Positions 36,306-46,123 of a DNA stretch of 64,000 bases are shown in pieces. The stretch comes from Sedimentisphaerales bacterium (GTDB lineage: Bacteria > Planctomycetota > Phycisphaerae > Sedimentisphaerales > Anaerobacaceae). The translations under genes were made by a program, and so were the position numbers. Below the pieces are notes generated by a model. That model saw only the letters and a program-made list of their open reading frames with translations, had not been told where the DNA came from and searched no databases. Location: NCBI GenBank assembly GCA_016936075.1, contig JAFGPS010000158.1:1-64000 (forward strand), written 5' to 3'. Position 1 is the stretch's first letter; each line of letters starts with the position of its first letter.

Positions 36306-39300
36306 CTATGAAATAGTCTGCATTTTATCTTCATCAATTCTAACTTTGTCTAAAACAAATTGTTGTACGATTTTTTGGATGAAGGGATTTTCGGGTTCCA
36401 TCTCCAGGCATTTTTCGTACTCCTGCTTTGCTTTTTCAAAAGCCATATAAGCATATATATGTGAATCTTTTGAATTGAGATAGGTTTTACCTATTCCGAT
36501 GAAAGTTTCCGCAGTGAGGCATTTAGCATATAAACGCTCTTTTCCGGGCATTACCTGATTCCAATCTGTATCCGGAAACAGTTCGTTATATTCAAATGTC
36601 TTTGTGTACCTTTCAAGAATTTCGAAAAGGTTTTCTGCTTTTTTTCGAGAATAGCTTTTTGAAAGACTTTGACTGTTCATACGCCGCAAATACAAAGGTT
36701 CCTTAAGATGAAGTATAATCAGACCCTGTCGAACAAATCTACGCATCATATCATAATCTTCACCGATTAATAATCCTTCATCAAAAAATCCAATTTTATC
36801 GAAAACGCTCCTTTTTATACAAGTCCTGAACGGAACTACCGGAAAACCATTTTTGAAAAGGTCTCTGATTAGTAGATTTCTATTTGAATATTCCGGCCTT
36901 TTTATAACTCGTATCGGCTTTGCGTTCTCATCAATAAGATAATCATCACAATACACAAGGTCAGTGTCAGGATACTGTTCAAATTCCTGAAGATGCCTCG
37001 ATATGAAATCGGGCATCATCATATCATCGGTATCGAGCTTAATTACATATTCACCAAAAGACTCTTTTATACCTCGATTATGAGTTGCAGCAAGACCTCG
37101 ATTTTCCTGTTTAAAATATCTTATTTTTTCATCCTTATAACTCAATATTATTTCTTCGGTATTATCAGTAGAACCGTCGTTAATAATTATAAGTTCGAAG
37201 TTCCTGTAATTTTGAATCAGGACACTTTCAATAGCAGAGGCAATATCCTTAGCGGCATTATAGGCCGGCATAATCACAGAAATCAGAGTATTATTTCTGC
37301 TCTTATATTGCTGTATTATTGATATGTAAGGATTTCCGTATCTTTTTCCGACTAAATATCTCTCATATAAACTATGAATTTTCGCACCATGCTCTATACC
37401 TGCTTCGTTATGATAGTATAGACCGAGAAATTCAGGAATTCTTTTTAACTCGTGTTTTTCAGATATTCTCAACCAGAAATCCCAGTCACCGGCACAGGTC
37501 AACGATTCATCAAAATAACCAAGTTCATCATGGAGGCTTCTTCGCCACATCGGCTGAGAACCTGTACAGCACCCGAAAAGCAACCTTTCTCTGCTGTATT
37601 CGGACCTGCGAAGCTCTTCTGTTCCATGATTATCAGCGAAGGTATCATTAGGTGTATCAGTTCGTATCTGGTCACCATATACCAGGCCAACATGAGGATT
37701 CGACTCCAAAGCATTAACCATAAATTCAAATGCGTCGTCGCGATGCCGGTCATCTGTATTTGCATTAGTTAAAAAAGTTCCATGTGCTGCCTTTACTGCA
37801 CGATTCCAGGCGGAATAAATCCCCTCACGCTTTTCGGTTTTAATATAAACTATATTATTATACTTCTGTTGGAATTCGTTGACTATCACTTCTTCGTTTT
37901 CCTGCGAACCGCTGTTAACAACTATGATTTCCATCTTGTCAGCTATAGTCTGCTGTTCAAGATCATCGAGGCAGCCTCTTAGATATTTTTCTGAATTATA
38001 AGTAGACACAATAGCGGAAACGAGATATTTATCCTGTCCATTTTCGTTATCTGCCATTAAACGTCTGTCGGCCTGATATCGTAAATTAGCAGATTCCGTC
38101 AAACAAACCTTGTCGTTTTCAGTCAGGCTCTTACCTATCGCCTCATGCACCATACCAACAGAAATATTCTTTATACATAATATATCATTTTGGCGGCACT
38201 TCCAGTTGCAGTTATAGCACTGCATCTGATAACTAACCAGGGTCGTTAACGGACTGTACGGCAGGAATCTGCCATAATGGCCTCCGCCTAATAAAACAAC
38301 ATGCGGACAATTTACCGCAGCGGCAATATGCGCCGGCGCAGAATCAACCGTAACACATATACGTGATCTCTGCAATAGTGCAGCTAACTGTCTAAGGGTA
38401 ATTTTTCCACATAGATTATATATATTTGGATGGCCCGCTGCGTTTTTAAGCCTATCTGCACTTTCCTTATCTTTTTCAGCCCCGCAAATTATAATCGGAA
38501 AATTATTGTAACATGAAATTAATTCCGTCCAACTGCTAATTGACCATTCTTTTTGCCTGAACTGAGCAAAGGGACATATGATCATTGCTTTTTCTATATC
38601 TACACCAAGCTTGCTTATCAATTCCTTTATAAAATCTTCGTCCTCTTTTTCAATCCATATTTTGGGCATGAGCGGTTCATTAATTACAGCCCCAAGACCA
38701 CGCATAAATTCTTCATTACGCTTAGTTTCCAGCATCACAATATTTTCGGCCGGTATTATTTTCGTATAATAACTATTGTTTTTTAGTCTCTGCTCCATAG
38801 AGATATTAGTATCATCCCCAATCGATGCTATTAATTCGCGGGCACTACTGTTTAACGTCAGAAACTCCCCTACCTTGTCCCTTGAATAAACCGGATTTAT
38901 CGCTATATCGAACTTATATTCCTGTAACCGGCGTATAATTTGTCCGGCGTACTCGCTATCATTAATAATTTTTTCTCGCGATTCGAAAGTTATTACCTCA
39001 TCGATATAGGGACATGGCCGAGCAAGTTCAGCAATTCTCTTCTGTACAAGAATATGAATGCGCGCATCAGGATATAATTTCTTAAAATATTTAAGAGAAG
39101 AACTGAAAATAATATAATCACCAATAGCATCCGGTCGAACGATAAGTATTTTCTGCTTTGGTTGGATTTGGCGTGAATTGTCTTTGGATAAACCAGTTTG
39201 ACAAACGGGATTCATTCGCCAGCCTGTATAATCGTCCTTGAATAAAAGCTGCAATACAGGTACTCGAATATTACCGTGAAGGTATCTAAGTATCGCAGCA

Positions 39301-39941
39301 CGATGCTGTCCATCTCGAATGTACGGTTCGTCGCCAAAGACAACAATCATATTATTGTTGTAAGGATAGCCATGCTGTTCGATTGATTTTTTCAGGCTGT
39401 GAAGATTTTGTATATCATGGTTCGGTTCGCCAAACTGTTCTATATAACATTTATAAGATTCAGTATTGCCCTGCAGACATTTGTACGGCATTGATTCGAT
39501 TATCGCTTTAGGTTCCCATCGACATGGCTGCTTCGATAGCTTACTGATGCAAAGCAAATTATCCAAAGGCATTTCCAGTACTTTAGCTTCCTTGACATAC
39601 TGAGCCATCTGCCCCATAGTCTTGATAAAAACAGGATCTAATTGAACCTGGAGTTTTCCCTGATCCGTTTCTCCTGCACGAATGTTAGGAGCTTGAGGAG
39701 GTTGCGGCTTTTGTATAGTCTCATTTTGCTCCAACAAAATAGCATTCAGATTGCTTCTCGCCTGCGAGCAGACTTCCGCCAGTTTTATAAAGTCCCTGAT
39801 AGAGAAATCAAGCCGCAAATTACGCCAATGAATATGAATTGCCTCACCAATGTTGTCCTCGATTTGCAGCCGCGTTGAACAAAGTTTGGGCTGCGCTTCA
39901 ATCTGTTCTGTTTTCAAAACTATAACTGCTATGTTTGCCAT
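36306..39941 (-). CDS. Four-domain glycosyltransferase: ParB-like, GT9, GT2, GT2
   Basis: A 1211-residue protein. Residues about 1-75: small domain related to the 68-residue protein encoded downstream of the nucleotidyltransferase. About 105-235: ParB/sulfiredoxin-like fold with RDGQHRAAIL (209-218). About 264-600: GT9 domain (ILIVRPDAIGDYIIF, TVDSAPAHIAAAVN) ending in a cysteine group (CYNCNWKC). About 639-870 and 886-1100: two GT2 domains with VSTYNSE/NTDD and MPAYNAA/KLDTDDM. Residues 1140-1195 look like one TPR-type hairpin. Fits stepwise assembly of a flagellar glycan in the cytosol, which is inference. Its ATG lies 13 bases inside the end of the upstream CgeB-like gene. Confidence 0.88.
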   Translation of the reverse strand: MANIAVIVLKTEQIEAQPKLCSTRLQIEDNIGEAIHIHWRNLRLDFSIRDFIKLAEVCSQARSNLNAILLEQNETIQKPQPPQAPNIRAGETDQGKLQVQLDPVFIKTMGQMAQYVKEAKVLEMPLDNLLCISKLSKQPCRWEPKAIIESMPYKCLQGNTESYKCYIEQFGEPNHDIQNLHSLKKSIEQHGYPYNNNMIVVFGDEPYIRDGQHRAAILRYLHGNIRVPVLQLLFKDDYTGWRMNPVCQTGLSKDNSRQIQPKQKILIVRPDAIGDYIIFSSSLKYFKKLYPDARIHILVQKRIAELARPCPYIDEVITFESREKIINDSEYAGQIIRRLQEYKFDIAINPVYSRDKVGEFLTLNSSARELIASIGDDTNISMEQRLKNNSYYTKIIPAENIVMLETKRNEEFMRGLGAVINEPLMPKIWIEKEDEDFIKELISKLGVDIEKAMIICPFAQFRQKEWSISSWTELISCYNNFPIIICGAEKDKESADRLKNAAGHPNIYNLCGKITLRQLAALLQRSRICVTVDSAPAHIAAAVNCPHVVLLGGGHYGRFLPYSPLTTLVSYQMQCYNCNWKCRQNDILCIKNISVGMVHEAIGKSLTENDKVCLTESANLRYQADRRLMADNENGQDKYLVSAIVSTYNSEKYLRGCLDDLEQQTIADKMEIIVVNSGSQENEEVIVNEFQQKYNNIVYIKTEKREGIYSAWNRAVKAAHGTFLTNANTDDRHRDDAFEFMVNALESNPHVGLVYGDQIRTDTPNDTFADNHGTEELRRSEYSRERLLFGCCTGSQPMWRRSLHDELGYFDESLTCAGDWDFWLRISEKHELKRIPEFLGLYYHNEAGIEHGAKIHSLYERYLVGKRYGNPYISIIQQYKSRNNTLISVIMPAYNAAKDIASAIESVLIQNYRNFELIIINDGSTDNTEEIILSYKDEKIRYFKQENRGLAATHNRGIKESFGEYVIKLDTDDMMMPDFISRHLQEFEQYPDTDLVYCDDYLIDENAKPIRVIKRPEYSNRNLLIRDLFKNGFPVVPFRTCIKRSVFDKIGFFDEGLLIGEDYDMMRRFVRQGLIILHLKEPLYLRRMNSQSLSKSYSRKKAENLFEILERYTKTFEYNELFPDTDWNQVMPGKERLYAKCLTAETFIGIGKTYLNSKDSHIYAYMAFEKAKQEYEKCLEMEPENPFIQKIVQQFVLDKVRIDEDKMQTIS

Positions 39942-40879
39942 GATGTTGTTTCCGCCAATTGGGATTTGCTTTCGTTGAATCTTTTAATAAAATAATTTGT
40001 GCCAAGCACTTTATTAATCATCTCAATATATCGATGAATTAACATATGACTGTTGAGTACACTAATAGACGTGTCCGGCGTATTATCAGCAGATAAAGCA
40101 TTCTGAAGAACCTGGCCGAAGTCTGAGAAATTACGTTGAAAAAAATAAGTTGAAGAATAGTCAACGTCTTTAATGTTGTCATGGTCAGGAACTTTGTTAG
40201 TAAGCAGCGATCGGTTCAAACCCCATACTTCAAAGTTCCTTATATTAAAATCGTCAAACAAACTGATATTCAGGACTATTCGTGATTTCAGGATTAAATC
40301 CATATTAGCCATACCGGACTGGGCTGGGCCAAGATGATACCGGATACCTATTTTCTGGAAGTATTCCTTTAATTTCTGTGCCAGATTGAGGAAGTTGACA
40401 TTGTTGTTAAGGTCGAACGGAAATACGACATCGTATTTAACGTTCTTTTCAAATAACGACCTCAATCTTAGTTCTTTTAAATGGTCGATATCGAATCCCA
40501 GAAAACAATCCGGAACCCATTCTGTTCTAACATCATTGAATTTTCCCAGATACGGCGAATGAGCAATAAAAAAGGTATCAAAGTATTTCTGGAAACGCCT
40601 TTCTTTTTCATAGCAGTGATGAGAATCAAAGGTCCAAAGTGCCTTGTGAGTATGAATTCGCTCAAGGCATAACCGCTCAAGTTTGTCTGCGTTTGTCCCG
40701 AAAAGTGCAACGATAAGCATATCTGCTGTATTAGCTGCTTTTATAAGTGACTCAATTTCCTCATCGGTAATAAACTCAAGCTTTGGAAACGGAACAATCT
40801 CAAGCGTCTCGTTATTCTCTATGTATTTTATGTCTCTATGCGGAAAATAATTCCCGCTGATAATAACTTTAGGCATCAA
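39929..40879 (-). CDS. CgeB-like glycosyltransferase
   Basis: A 316-residue protein of GT-B type. The C-terminal half contains the pattern of CgeB/Glyco_trans_1_2 proteins: SRIVLNISLFDDFNIRNFEVWGLNRSLLTNKVPD, split here as a donor-site stretch rich in acidic and Asn residues, and an N-terminal half with repeated Rossmann-like strands. CgeB-like enzymes are common in flagellin glycosylation loci. Overlaps the next gene by 13 bases and follows the nucleotidyltransferase by six, so it is translated in series. Donor sugar unknown. Confidence 0.7.
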   Translation of the reverse strand: MMPKVIISGNYFPHRDIKYIENNETLEIVPFPKLEFITDEEIESLIKAANTADMLIVALFGTNADKLERLCLERIHTHKALWTFDSHHCYEKERRFQKYFDTFFIAHSPYLGKFNDVRTEWVPDCFLGFDIDHLKELRLRSLFEKNVKYDVVFPFDLNNNVNFLNLAQKLKEYFQKIGIRYHLGPAQSGMANMDLILKSRIVLNISLFDDFNIRNFEVWGLNRSLLTNKVPDHDNIKDVDYSSTYFFQRNFSDFGQVLQNALSADNTPDTSISVLNSHMLIHRYIEMINKVLGTNYFIKRFNESKSQLAETTSWQT

Positions 40880-40885
40880 AAGCTC

Positions 40886-41530
40886 CTAATAATCACAAAA
40901 TGTAATATATCTCTCAAAAATGTACTCAGTTTCTCCTTTCGCAACCGTAGATAAAAGCAACTCTGTGGACTTCATGAAAACCGAGTTACAATATTCCTTT
41001 ACTTTCTCCATATCTGCTATGCGAAACAATTCTTTGATTCTATCCATGTATTTTTGTGGAACTGTCCTTTTATCGTAAATACATCGGCATAAAAGCATCA
41101 GAAACTCATCTTCATAAGATGGCATATATTTCCATATCTCATCAACGCGTCTTTTATTTTCGAAGATTGATTCCTGTAGATTCTTGTCAAGAGGGACCAT
41201 CTCGCATTTGTTCAGAGATTTATACGCAAGTTCCTCAACAACGTGTATAGCTATATCCAGCGGCTTATGTACGAAAAATATACCGGGATGTGCACCATAA
41301 AGATAGACGGTGTCTATAGGATCGATGCTGGATGCTATAAATCCTTTTTTTTCAAATATTTGTGTGGCAAACTTAACGGAGTCCGGGTGAATTAATAAAT
41401 CTACGTCCTGCTTTTGTGATACCTTATATGGAATTAAGTCGAAACCTCGCATCGTGATAAAATTAATTCCCTGTGTATCGAGTGCGTTGAAAAGCTTTAT
41501 TACCAATTCTGATTTTGCTGTGTTCATCAC
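40886..41530 (-). CDS. Nucleotidyltransferase-like protein (NTP_transf_5 type)
   Basis: A 214-residue protein with the minimal nucleotidyltransferase signature: an R-G motif in MRGFDLIPYK followed by QDVDLLIHP (about 37-48). The rest is helical (MLLCRCIYDKRTVPQKYMDRIKELF). Such proteins occur beside glycosyltransferases and may activate or modify a sugar or a carrier; the family function is not established. It is followed six bases later by the CgeB-like gene. Confidence 0.65.
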   Translation of the reverse strand: MMNTAKSELVIKLFNALDTQGINFITMRGFDLIPYKVSQKQDVDLLIHPDSVKFATQIFEKKGFIASSIDPIDTVYLYGAHPGIFFVHKPLDIAIHVVEELAYKSLNKCEMVPLDKNLQESIFENKRRVDEIWKYMPSYEDEFLMLLCRCIYDKRTVPQKYMDRIKELFRIADMEKVKEYCNSVFMKSTELLLSTVAKGETEYIFERYITFCDY

Positions 41531-41535
41531 AAATC

Positions 41536-41742
41536 CTATATCTTCCTCTTTATGCTTTTTAGTTTCTCACATGCATTACAAACCGCTTCGGCAAATTCTT
41601 TGAATTCCTGAGTAGAAAGTTCGATTCGCCAGCAATTGCTTTGCAGATGAACGGTTTCATTTGTGTTGAGCTCCATATCCATATAATCACATGGATTGTC
41701 CTGAAAATCCACTCTGCCTAAGACATTTAATATTTGTCCCAT
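41536..41742 (-). CDS. Small protein related to the N-terminus of the 1211-residue glycosyltransferase
   Basis: Sixty-eight residues. The stretch ETVHLQSNCWRIELSTQEF aligns with EAIHIHWRNLRLDFSIRDF at residues 33-51 of the large glycosyltransferase, with E, H, R, S and F in matching places and AE further on. So it is a free-standing copy of that domain, possibly a dimer partner or adaptor. GGAGG lies before the ATG inside the end of the upstream gene (16-base overlap). Function unknown. Confidence 0.6.
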   Translation of the reverse strand: MGQILNVLGRVDFQDNPCDYMDMELNTNETVHLQSNCWRIELSTQEFKEFAEAVCNACEKLKSIKRKI

Positions 41743-42113
41743 TCTAAGCCTCCAACAAGTGCTCTATTTTCTACTGAAATATTATTACGGTATGTTAACA
41801 AAGTTTTTTTGCCTTTATTAATATGGTTTAATTGATTTTGTGTATCATTTCTTTTTGCAATCACCGCAAGGTTAAGATTATCATACAATCTTTTAATATG
41901 CTCTTGTTTATCTTTAAACTGTTCCATATCAAGCAGACCTTTAGCCGCAACTTGACTGACAATAGATTGTATCTGCTCTACAAGAGCTTCGACTTTCCTG
42001 CCGGATACGCCAGAACACTGGATGATATTTACCTGTTCTTCCAACAGCTTCGTAAGCCTGTTGAGCAATAAAACATCTTCTTGTTTAATATTTTCTATAG
42101 TGTTGGTACTCAT
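41727..42113 (-). CDS. Helical FliT/FlgN-like chaperone candidate
   Basis: One hundred twenty-eight residues from the ATG at 42113, which follows AGGAGAG; a frame that starts 54 bases earlier lacks this. Entirely helical with heptad-like leucines (LLNRLTKLLEEQVNII) and a C-terminal NHINKGKKTLLTYRN, which resembles the ending of FliT/FlgN-type export chaperones. Lies in a flagellar locus ending in fliD, so a chaperone of FliD or flagellin is plausible. Divergent, so the call is tentative. Confidence 0.45.
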   Translation of the reverse strand: MSTNTIENIKQEDVLLLNRLTKLLEEQVNIIQCSGVSGRKVEALVEQIQSIVSQVAAKGLLDMEQFKDKQEHIKRLYDNLNLAVIAKRNDTQNQLNHINKGKKTLLTYRNNISVENRALVGGLEWDKY

Positions 42114-42144
42114 ATAATACTCTCTCCTATACTCCTTCTCAGGA

Positions 42145-42765
42145 CTATACATTTTGTGCCTGTGCAAGATTGTGTTCTATTTCTTCAAGTAAATTAGCCG
42201 CATCCTTATTCTTAGGATCAAGAACAAGAATATCTCTAAGAACATTTTGTGACGCTTCAATTTTTCCGTCTTTCATATAAAGAGCAGCCAATGGATACAT
42301 AACAGAAGTATCACCAGGATGCATATCGAGGTACATTTCAAGGTAATGTGTCACCTGCTCGAATGAACCCATCTGACATGAAGTTTGAAATAATCCAAGA
42401 ATACCGATTAAATTCTCACTGTCCAATTCAAGCGATTTCAGATACATATCAAAAGCATAACGATAATCATTATTCTGCTGCGCAACCATACCCAAACCAG
42501 AATACGCCTTTGCACAGGTATTATCGAGCCTGCATGCAACTTTAAAAGCCGCATGGGCATCATCCATCTGATTATTCTGCAAAGCCACGACTCCAAGACC
42601 AACATAAGGAGCGGCTTCGTCCGGTTCTAAAACGGCTGCGTTTTCATAATATTTCCTGGCTTTTTCATAATCACCCATAGAACAATAACAATCGCCCAAT
42701 TCCTGCAATATTTCATAATGTTGGGTAGAATCATGCTGAGAGGCATTTTTTCGAGCTATGTCCAT
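42145..42765 (-). CDS. TPR-repeat protein
   Basis: A 206-residue protein built almost wholly of tetratricopeptide repeats, about five copies (GDYEKARKYYENAAVLEPDE, QMDDAHAAFKVACRLDNT, DYRYAFDMYLKSLELDSE and so on). No signal peptide. It overlaps the GT2 gene upstream by ten bases. Together with the TPR segments of the two neighbouring glycosyltransferases it may form a scaffold for the glycosylation complex (inference). Confidence 0.85.
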   Translation of the reverse strand: MDIARKNASQHDSTQHYEILQELGDCYCSMGDYEKARKYYENAAVLEPDEAAPYVGLGVVALQNNQMDDAHAAFKVACRLDNTCAKAYSGLGMVAQQNNDYRYAFDMYLKSLELDSENLIGILGLFQTSCQMGSFEQVTHYLEMYLDMHPGDTSVMYPLAALYMKDGKIEASQNVLRDILVLDPKNKDAANLLEEIEHNLAQAQNV

Positions 42766-44321
42766 AAATACTCCATTCCATCTATCGTTCTTTCAGCTAT
42801 CGTTAGTAATTCGACAGCTTCGTCATATTTCTTTTCTTCGCGTTTGACTTTTGCTTCAAGCAGTAAAGTACTAACTGTTGGTCTTTGCTGATTAATTTCA
42901 TGGCACAAACAAGCCGCTAATTGTTTATTGCCGGCTTTGTATAACGCATTTGCACTAAGGGATTTCATCCACAATTCGTTGTTATGATTTTCAGCTATAT
43001 ATTCATAAATTTGAGCGGCGTGCATCCAGTTACCATCATTTTGAGCATTAAATGCCTGCTGAATCATATTATCGAATTGTAATGGAAGTTCCTCAAATTC
43101 AGGTTTTTTAAGTTTTATACCGGAAGCATTCAGAGAATCAAGCAGTGACAAGTGCGGGAACATTTTTCTCGCTTTTGAGATATCTTCTTTTTTCAAAACA
43201 ACTCCCCACATACTATCTGTCGAATCTTCCAATAGATATCCGATTCTGTCACCTCTATTATTAATTAAAGCGTAAAGCGGATTCTCAATCCATCTGTCCC
43301 TTATAGGATATTCTCTGGGTATAATTGCGATATATTCGCCCTCAGATTGCATTAGTAATAAATCTAATTGTTCTTCCTGAGACCTTTCTGGACTTACAGA
43401 TACAAAAACAAGGTTCTTCATATCTGTACTAATTCCGTTGAAATCTTTCTGTGAAACCGGCAAATATAATTTGTAAGGATAAAAAGTATGCTGACGAATT
43501 GCGCCTATTGTTTGTCCAGTCTGACGGTCCAACCTGTTTGTCATAAATATAATAGACAAATCTTTTATTTTCGGCCATGGCTTTTCAGGCCGGGAAGCAC
43601 GTATTTCTACAACATTTCTAACATAATTCTGTTTATTTTTTCTTTGCTGAACAGAAATTCTGTCACAGTCACCCATAGGATGATAATATTCGCCTGTAAT
43701 TTTATAAACATGATAGAAATCCGTAAAGAAAGCAAGCCTGCGTGTCATATCCCAGTCAATCAAAACATTCAGATTTTCGTTATAGGGACCAGTCTTTTCA
43801 ATCAGGTCACGGCGATGCATCAAGCTTACATGCAGAACATGATTGAAATGCAGCATAAAAAAACGATCGAAGTCCCTGCTCACTTCAACAGTCTTGCTGA
43901 GAACCTGCCTGCTTCCATCCTGCGATACCTTGCAATAAGCCTTGTACAAATCACTATACGCAACCTGGCAATCTGTTCGATTTTCCAGCGTATCAACGAG
44001 AGTTTCAATATGCTCGGGGTAAAACATGTCATCATCATCAAGATACGCTACATATTTACCTTGTGCATATTTCAGTGCTTCATTGAGTGAAAATGCTTTG
44101 CCATAGTTTTCTTTCCTGTTAATAAAAAGAATCCGCGAATCACAAAAGGATTCGACAATATCAGAGACATCCTGTCCACCATCGTTTACTACGATAATCT
44201 GCATATTCTCATAACTCTGATTCAATATGCTTTTCAGAGCTTTTTGAAAATATTGAGGACGATTAAAAGTCGGTATAATAACATTTACAAGCGGTTCGAT
44301 TTTTTTATAATCTCTTTTCAT
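42756..44321 (-). CDS. GT2 glycosyltransferase with C-terminal TPR region
   Basis: Five hundred twenty-one residues. N-terminal GT2 domain: VIIPTFNRPQYFQKAL (about 14-29), VVNDGGQD, and the DXD-type YLDDDDMFYPEHIE (about 93-106). Residues about 410-515 are helical with A-x-x-Y/L patterns of TPR repeats. A middle domain of about 150 residues is not recognised. The ATG directly follows the stop of the GT4 gene (TAAATG). Likely acts in the cytosol on flagellin or a lipid carrier. Confidence 0.85.
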   Translation of the reverse strand: MKRDYKKIEPLVNVIIPTFNRPQYFQKALKSILNQSYENMQIIVVNDGGQDVSDIVESFCDSRILFINRKENYGKAFSLNEALKYAQGKYVAYLDDDDMFYPEHIETLVDTLENRTDCQVAYSDLYKAYCKVSQDGSRQVLSKTVEVSRDFDRFFMLHFNHVLHVSLMHRRDLIEKTGPYNENLNVLIDWDMTRRLAFFTDFYHVYKITGEYYHPMGDCDRISVQQRKNKQNYVRNVVEIRASRPEKPWPKIKDLSIIFMTNRLDRQTGQTIGAIRQHTFYPYKLYLPVSQKDFNGISTDMKNLVFVSVSPERSQEEQLDLLLMQSEGEYIAIIPREYPIRDRWIENPLYALINNRGDRIGYLLEDSTDSMWGVVLKKEDISKARKMFPHLSLLDSLNASGIKLKKPEFEELPLQFDNMIQQAFNAQNDGNWMHAAQIYEYIAENHNNELWMKSLSANALYKAGNKQLAACLCHEINQQRPTVSTLLLEAKVKREEKKYDEAVELLTIAERTIDGMEYLWT

Positions 44322-45860
44322 TTACAATACATTTAATAAACTCATATCAGGTTTATTTGAAAACTTATCTTTTACTCCAGTCGAGGAATAATTATATGGC
44401 ATTTTCCCTGATTTCTCAGACTCGATTTTTGCTTCAAGCTGAATAAAAATATTATTAATTTCAGCTAATTGTTTTTTAAGAGGATATTTTTCCTCAACAT
44501 ACCTGCGATATTGAACAGGCTCATATGAATCAGAAAGAATATGCTGACAAAATTCCTCAGCTATATTGAACAAATATTCCTGTTTGAATATCTCGCTTGC
44601 TCCAGGGAAATTATGAATCACCGGCTTAAGCCCGCAAGCCATCGCTTCGAGTAATCCCATTCCCTGGCTTTCAATAATGCTTGTAGATGCGACATAATGT
44701 TTATCCTTGAGCCATACATGCACATCTCTTTGCCAGTTTTCAAAAAATACCACATCCTGAAGCCCAAGAGCATTAACCATGTGTTTTAAATATTGTTCGA
44801 GACTTCCATCCTGAAACTGCCCTGCGAAAAACAATTTGTACTCCGGGTCAATATAATGCAGCTTCTGCATACATTGCAAAATCATCGAAGGATTTTTAAC
44901 TAATCTCAGGTTTGATAAAAACACAATATTTTTACCGCGGTGTTTATCGATAAAAGAAAAACGCTCCAGATTCACTCCGCTCGGGATAGTAAGAAAGTTA
45001 GTTTTATTTTCAATATCAGGAATCCATTGAATAAGTGCGCTTTTAACAAAGCTGTTTCCTACATTAATCAGAACGTCAATATTTGACCAGTTTACTTCTA
45101 CCGGCCATTGCTCATATGCTTCATATCGATGCAGCCTGATTATATTTTCACAGACCTTAGGTTTTCTGGAACCAATAACCGCAAGGTTTGTACACCACTC
45201 GAACCATGAAATGTCGCTCCATTTCATCAATTCATATAACTGTTCTTCATTATTTCCATCAAAAATTCTGACTTCAAAACGCTCTTTTAAGAATTCACAG
45301 ATTTCATTAAGGAAATTCATTCCATCCCCGCCACAGAAGAACGCTATTTTGGGCCTTTTTGATTTTATTACCTTGAGCATAGGCATTAGAATTTCTTGTT
45401 TCGGGCAAATATAAAGAGACTGTAAGAGCATTTCAATAGCTCCGGCTTTATTATTTTGATTAAGAAATACATTTGCCGTCCTGTTGAGTATATCAACATT
45501 CAAAATTTTCATCTTTTTCATTTCATCAAAAAGATAGGCCGCTTCTCTTGGCCTTCCAGTTGCAAGATATATTTCCGACAGGTTCCACAAAATCTCAGCT
45601 GATTCACCATTCAATTTTCGTGCCCTGAGAAAATAAGGAATTGCTTCTTCCGAACGTCCATGACAATGCAGAATTGCTCCGATATCATTAAGAACTTGCG
45701 AATCTTCACCTTCTGTCTTTATATGCTCCTGCATAAAAGATAGCGCTTGCTCATATCGACCAGCCTGAACAGCTTCCAATCCTTTTTCATAAGAATTCTT
45801 TGTTCCGAATTGATTGTTCGGAATTCTTCCCTCCTGATTCAAGTAACCATCTGGTCCCAT
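44322..45860 (-). CDS. GT4 glycosyltransferase with N-terminal TPR region
   Basis: A 512-residue protein from the ATG at 45860, which follows AGGAG; an upstream frame of 31 residues runs into promoter DNA and is rejected. Residues about 20-150 are TPR repeats (EKGLEAVQAGRYEQALSFM, GRSEEAIPYFLRARKLNGE). The C-terminal part is GT4/GT-B: NIVFLSNLRLVKNPSMIL, KLFFAGQFQDG, STSIIESQGMGLLEAMACGLKP with the E-x7-E donor motif. First gene of the glycosylation island and the one behind the sigma-54 promoter at 45984-45999. Confidence 0.87.
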   Translation of the reverse strand: MGPDGYLNQEGRIPNNQFGTKNSYEKGLEAVQAGRYEQALSFMQEHIKTEGEDSQVLNDIGAILHCHGRSEEAIPYFLRARKLNGESAEILWNLSEIYLATGRPREAAYLFDEMKKMKILNVDILNRTANVFLNQNNKAGAIEMLLQSLYICPKQEILMPMLKVIKSKRPKIAFFCGGDGMNFLNEICEFLKERFEVRIFDGNNEEQLYELMKWSDISWFEWCTNLAVIGSRKPKVCENIIRLHRYEAYEQWPVEVNWSNIDVLINVGNSFVKSALIQWIPDIENKTNFLTIPSGVNLERFSFIDKHRGKNIVFLSNLRLVKNPSMILQCMQKLHYIDPEYKLFFAGQFQDGSLEQYLKHMVNALGLQDVVFFENWQRDVHVWLKDKHYVASTSIIESQGMGLLEAMACGLKPVIHNFPGASEIFKQEYLFNIAEEFCQHILSDSYEPVQYRRYVEEKYPLKKQLAEINNIFIQLEAKIESEKSGKMPYNYSSTGVKDKFSNKPDMSLLNVL

Positions 45861-45983
45861 TTTAACTCCTTTTAATATTTGTTTTTCACATTTTAAAAAG
45901 CCTGTACGTGCAGAGTAAAACATGCTTATTAATAAATAGTGTTCAAAGTACATCCTGCACTATTGTCAAGCTATAATTAATAT

Positions 45984-45999
45984 AGCAAATTGCGTGCCG
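45984..45999 (-). promoter_or_regulatory. Sigma-54 promoter of the glycosylation island
   Basis: On the minus strand CGGCACGCAATTTGCT: GGCACG, four bases, TTGCT, with the required GG-N10-GC spacing. It lies about 125 bases upstream of the GT4 ATG in the 263-base gap after flgL, which otherwise shows no gene. Confidence 0.75.
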
Positions 46000-46123
46000 T
46001 TCTATTTTCCCGCTTTTCACATGATATTAATGGTATTTTTACTTCATAAATGTATAAATATCAAACACTTCTCATTTCTTATATACGATACTCAATAGAA
46101 ATATTAACTATATGAAGTACTTA

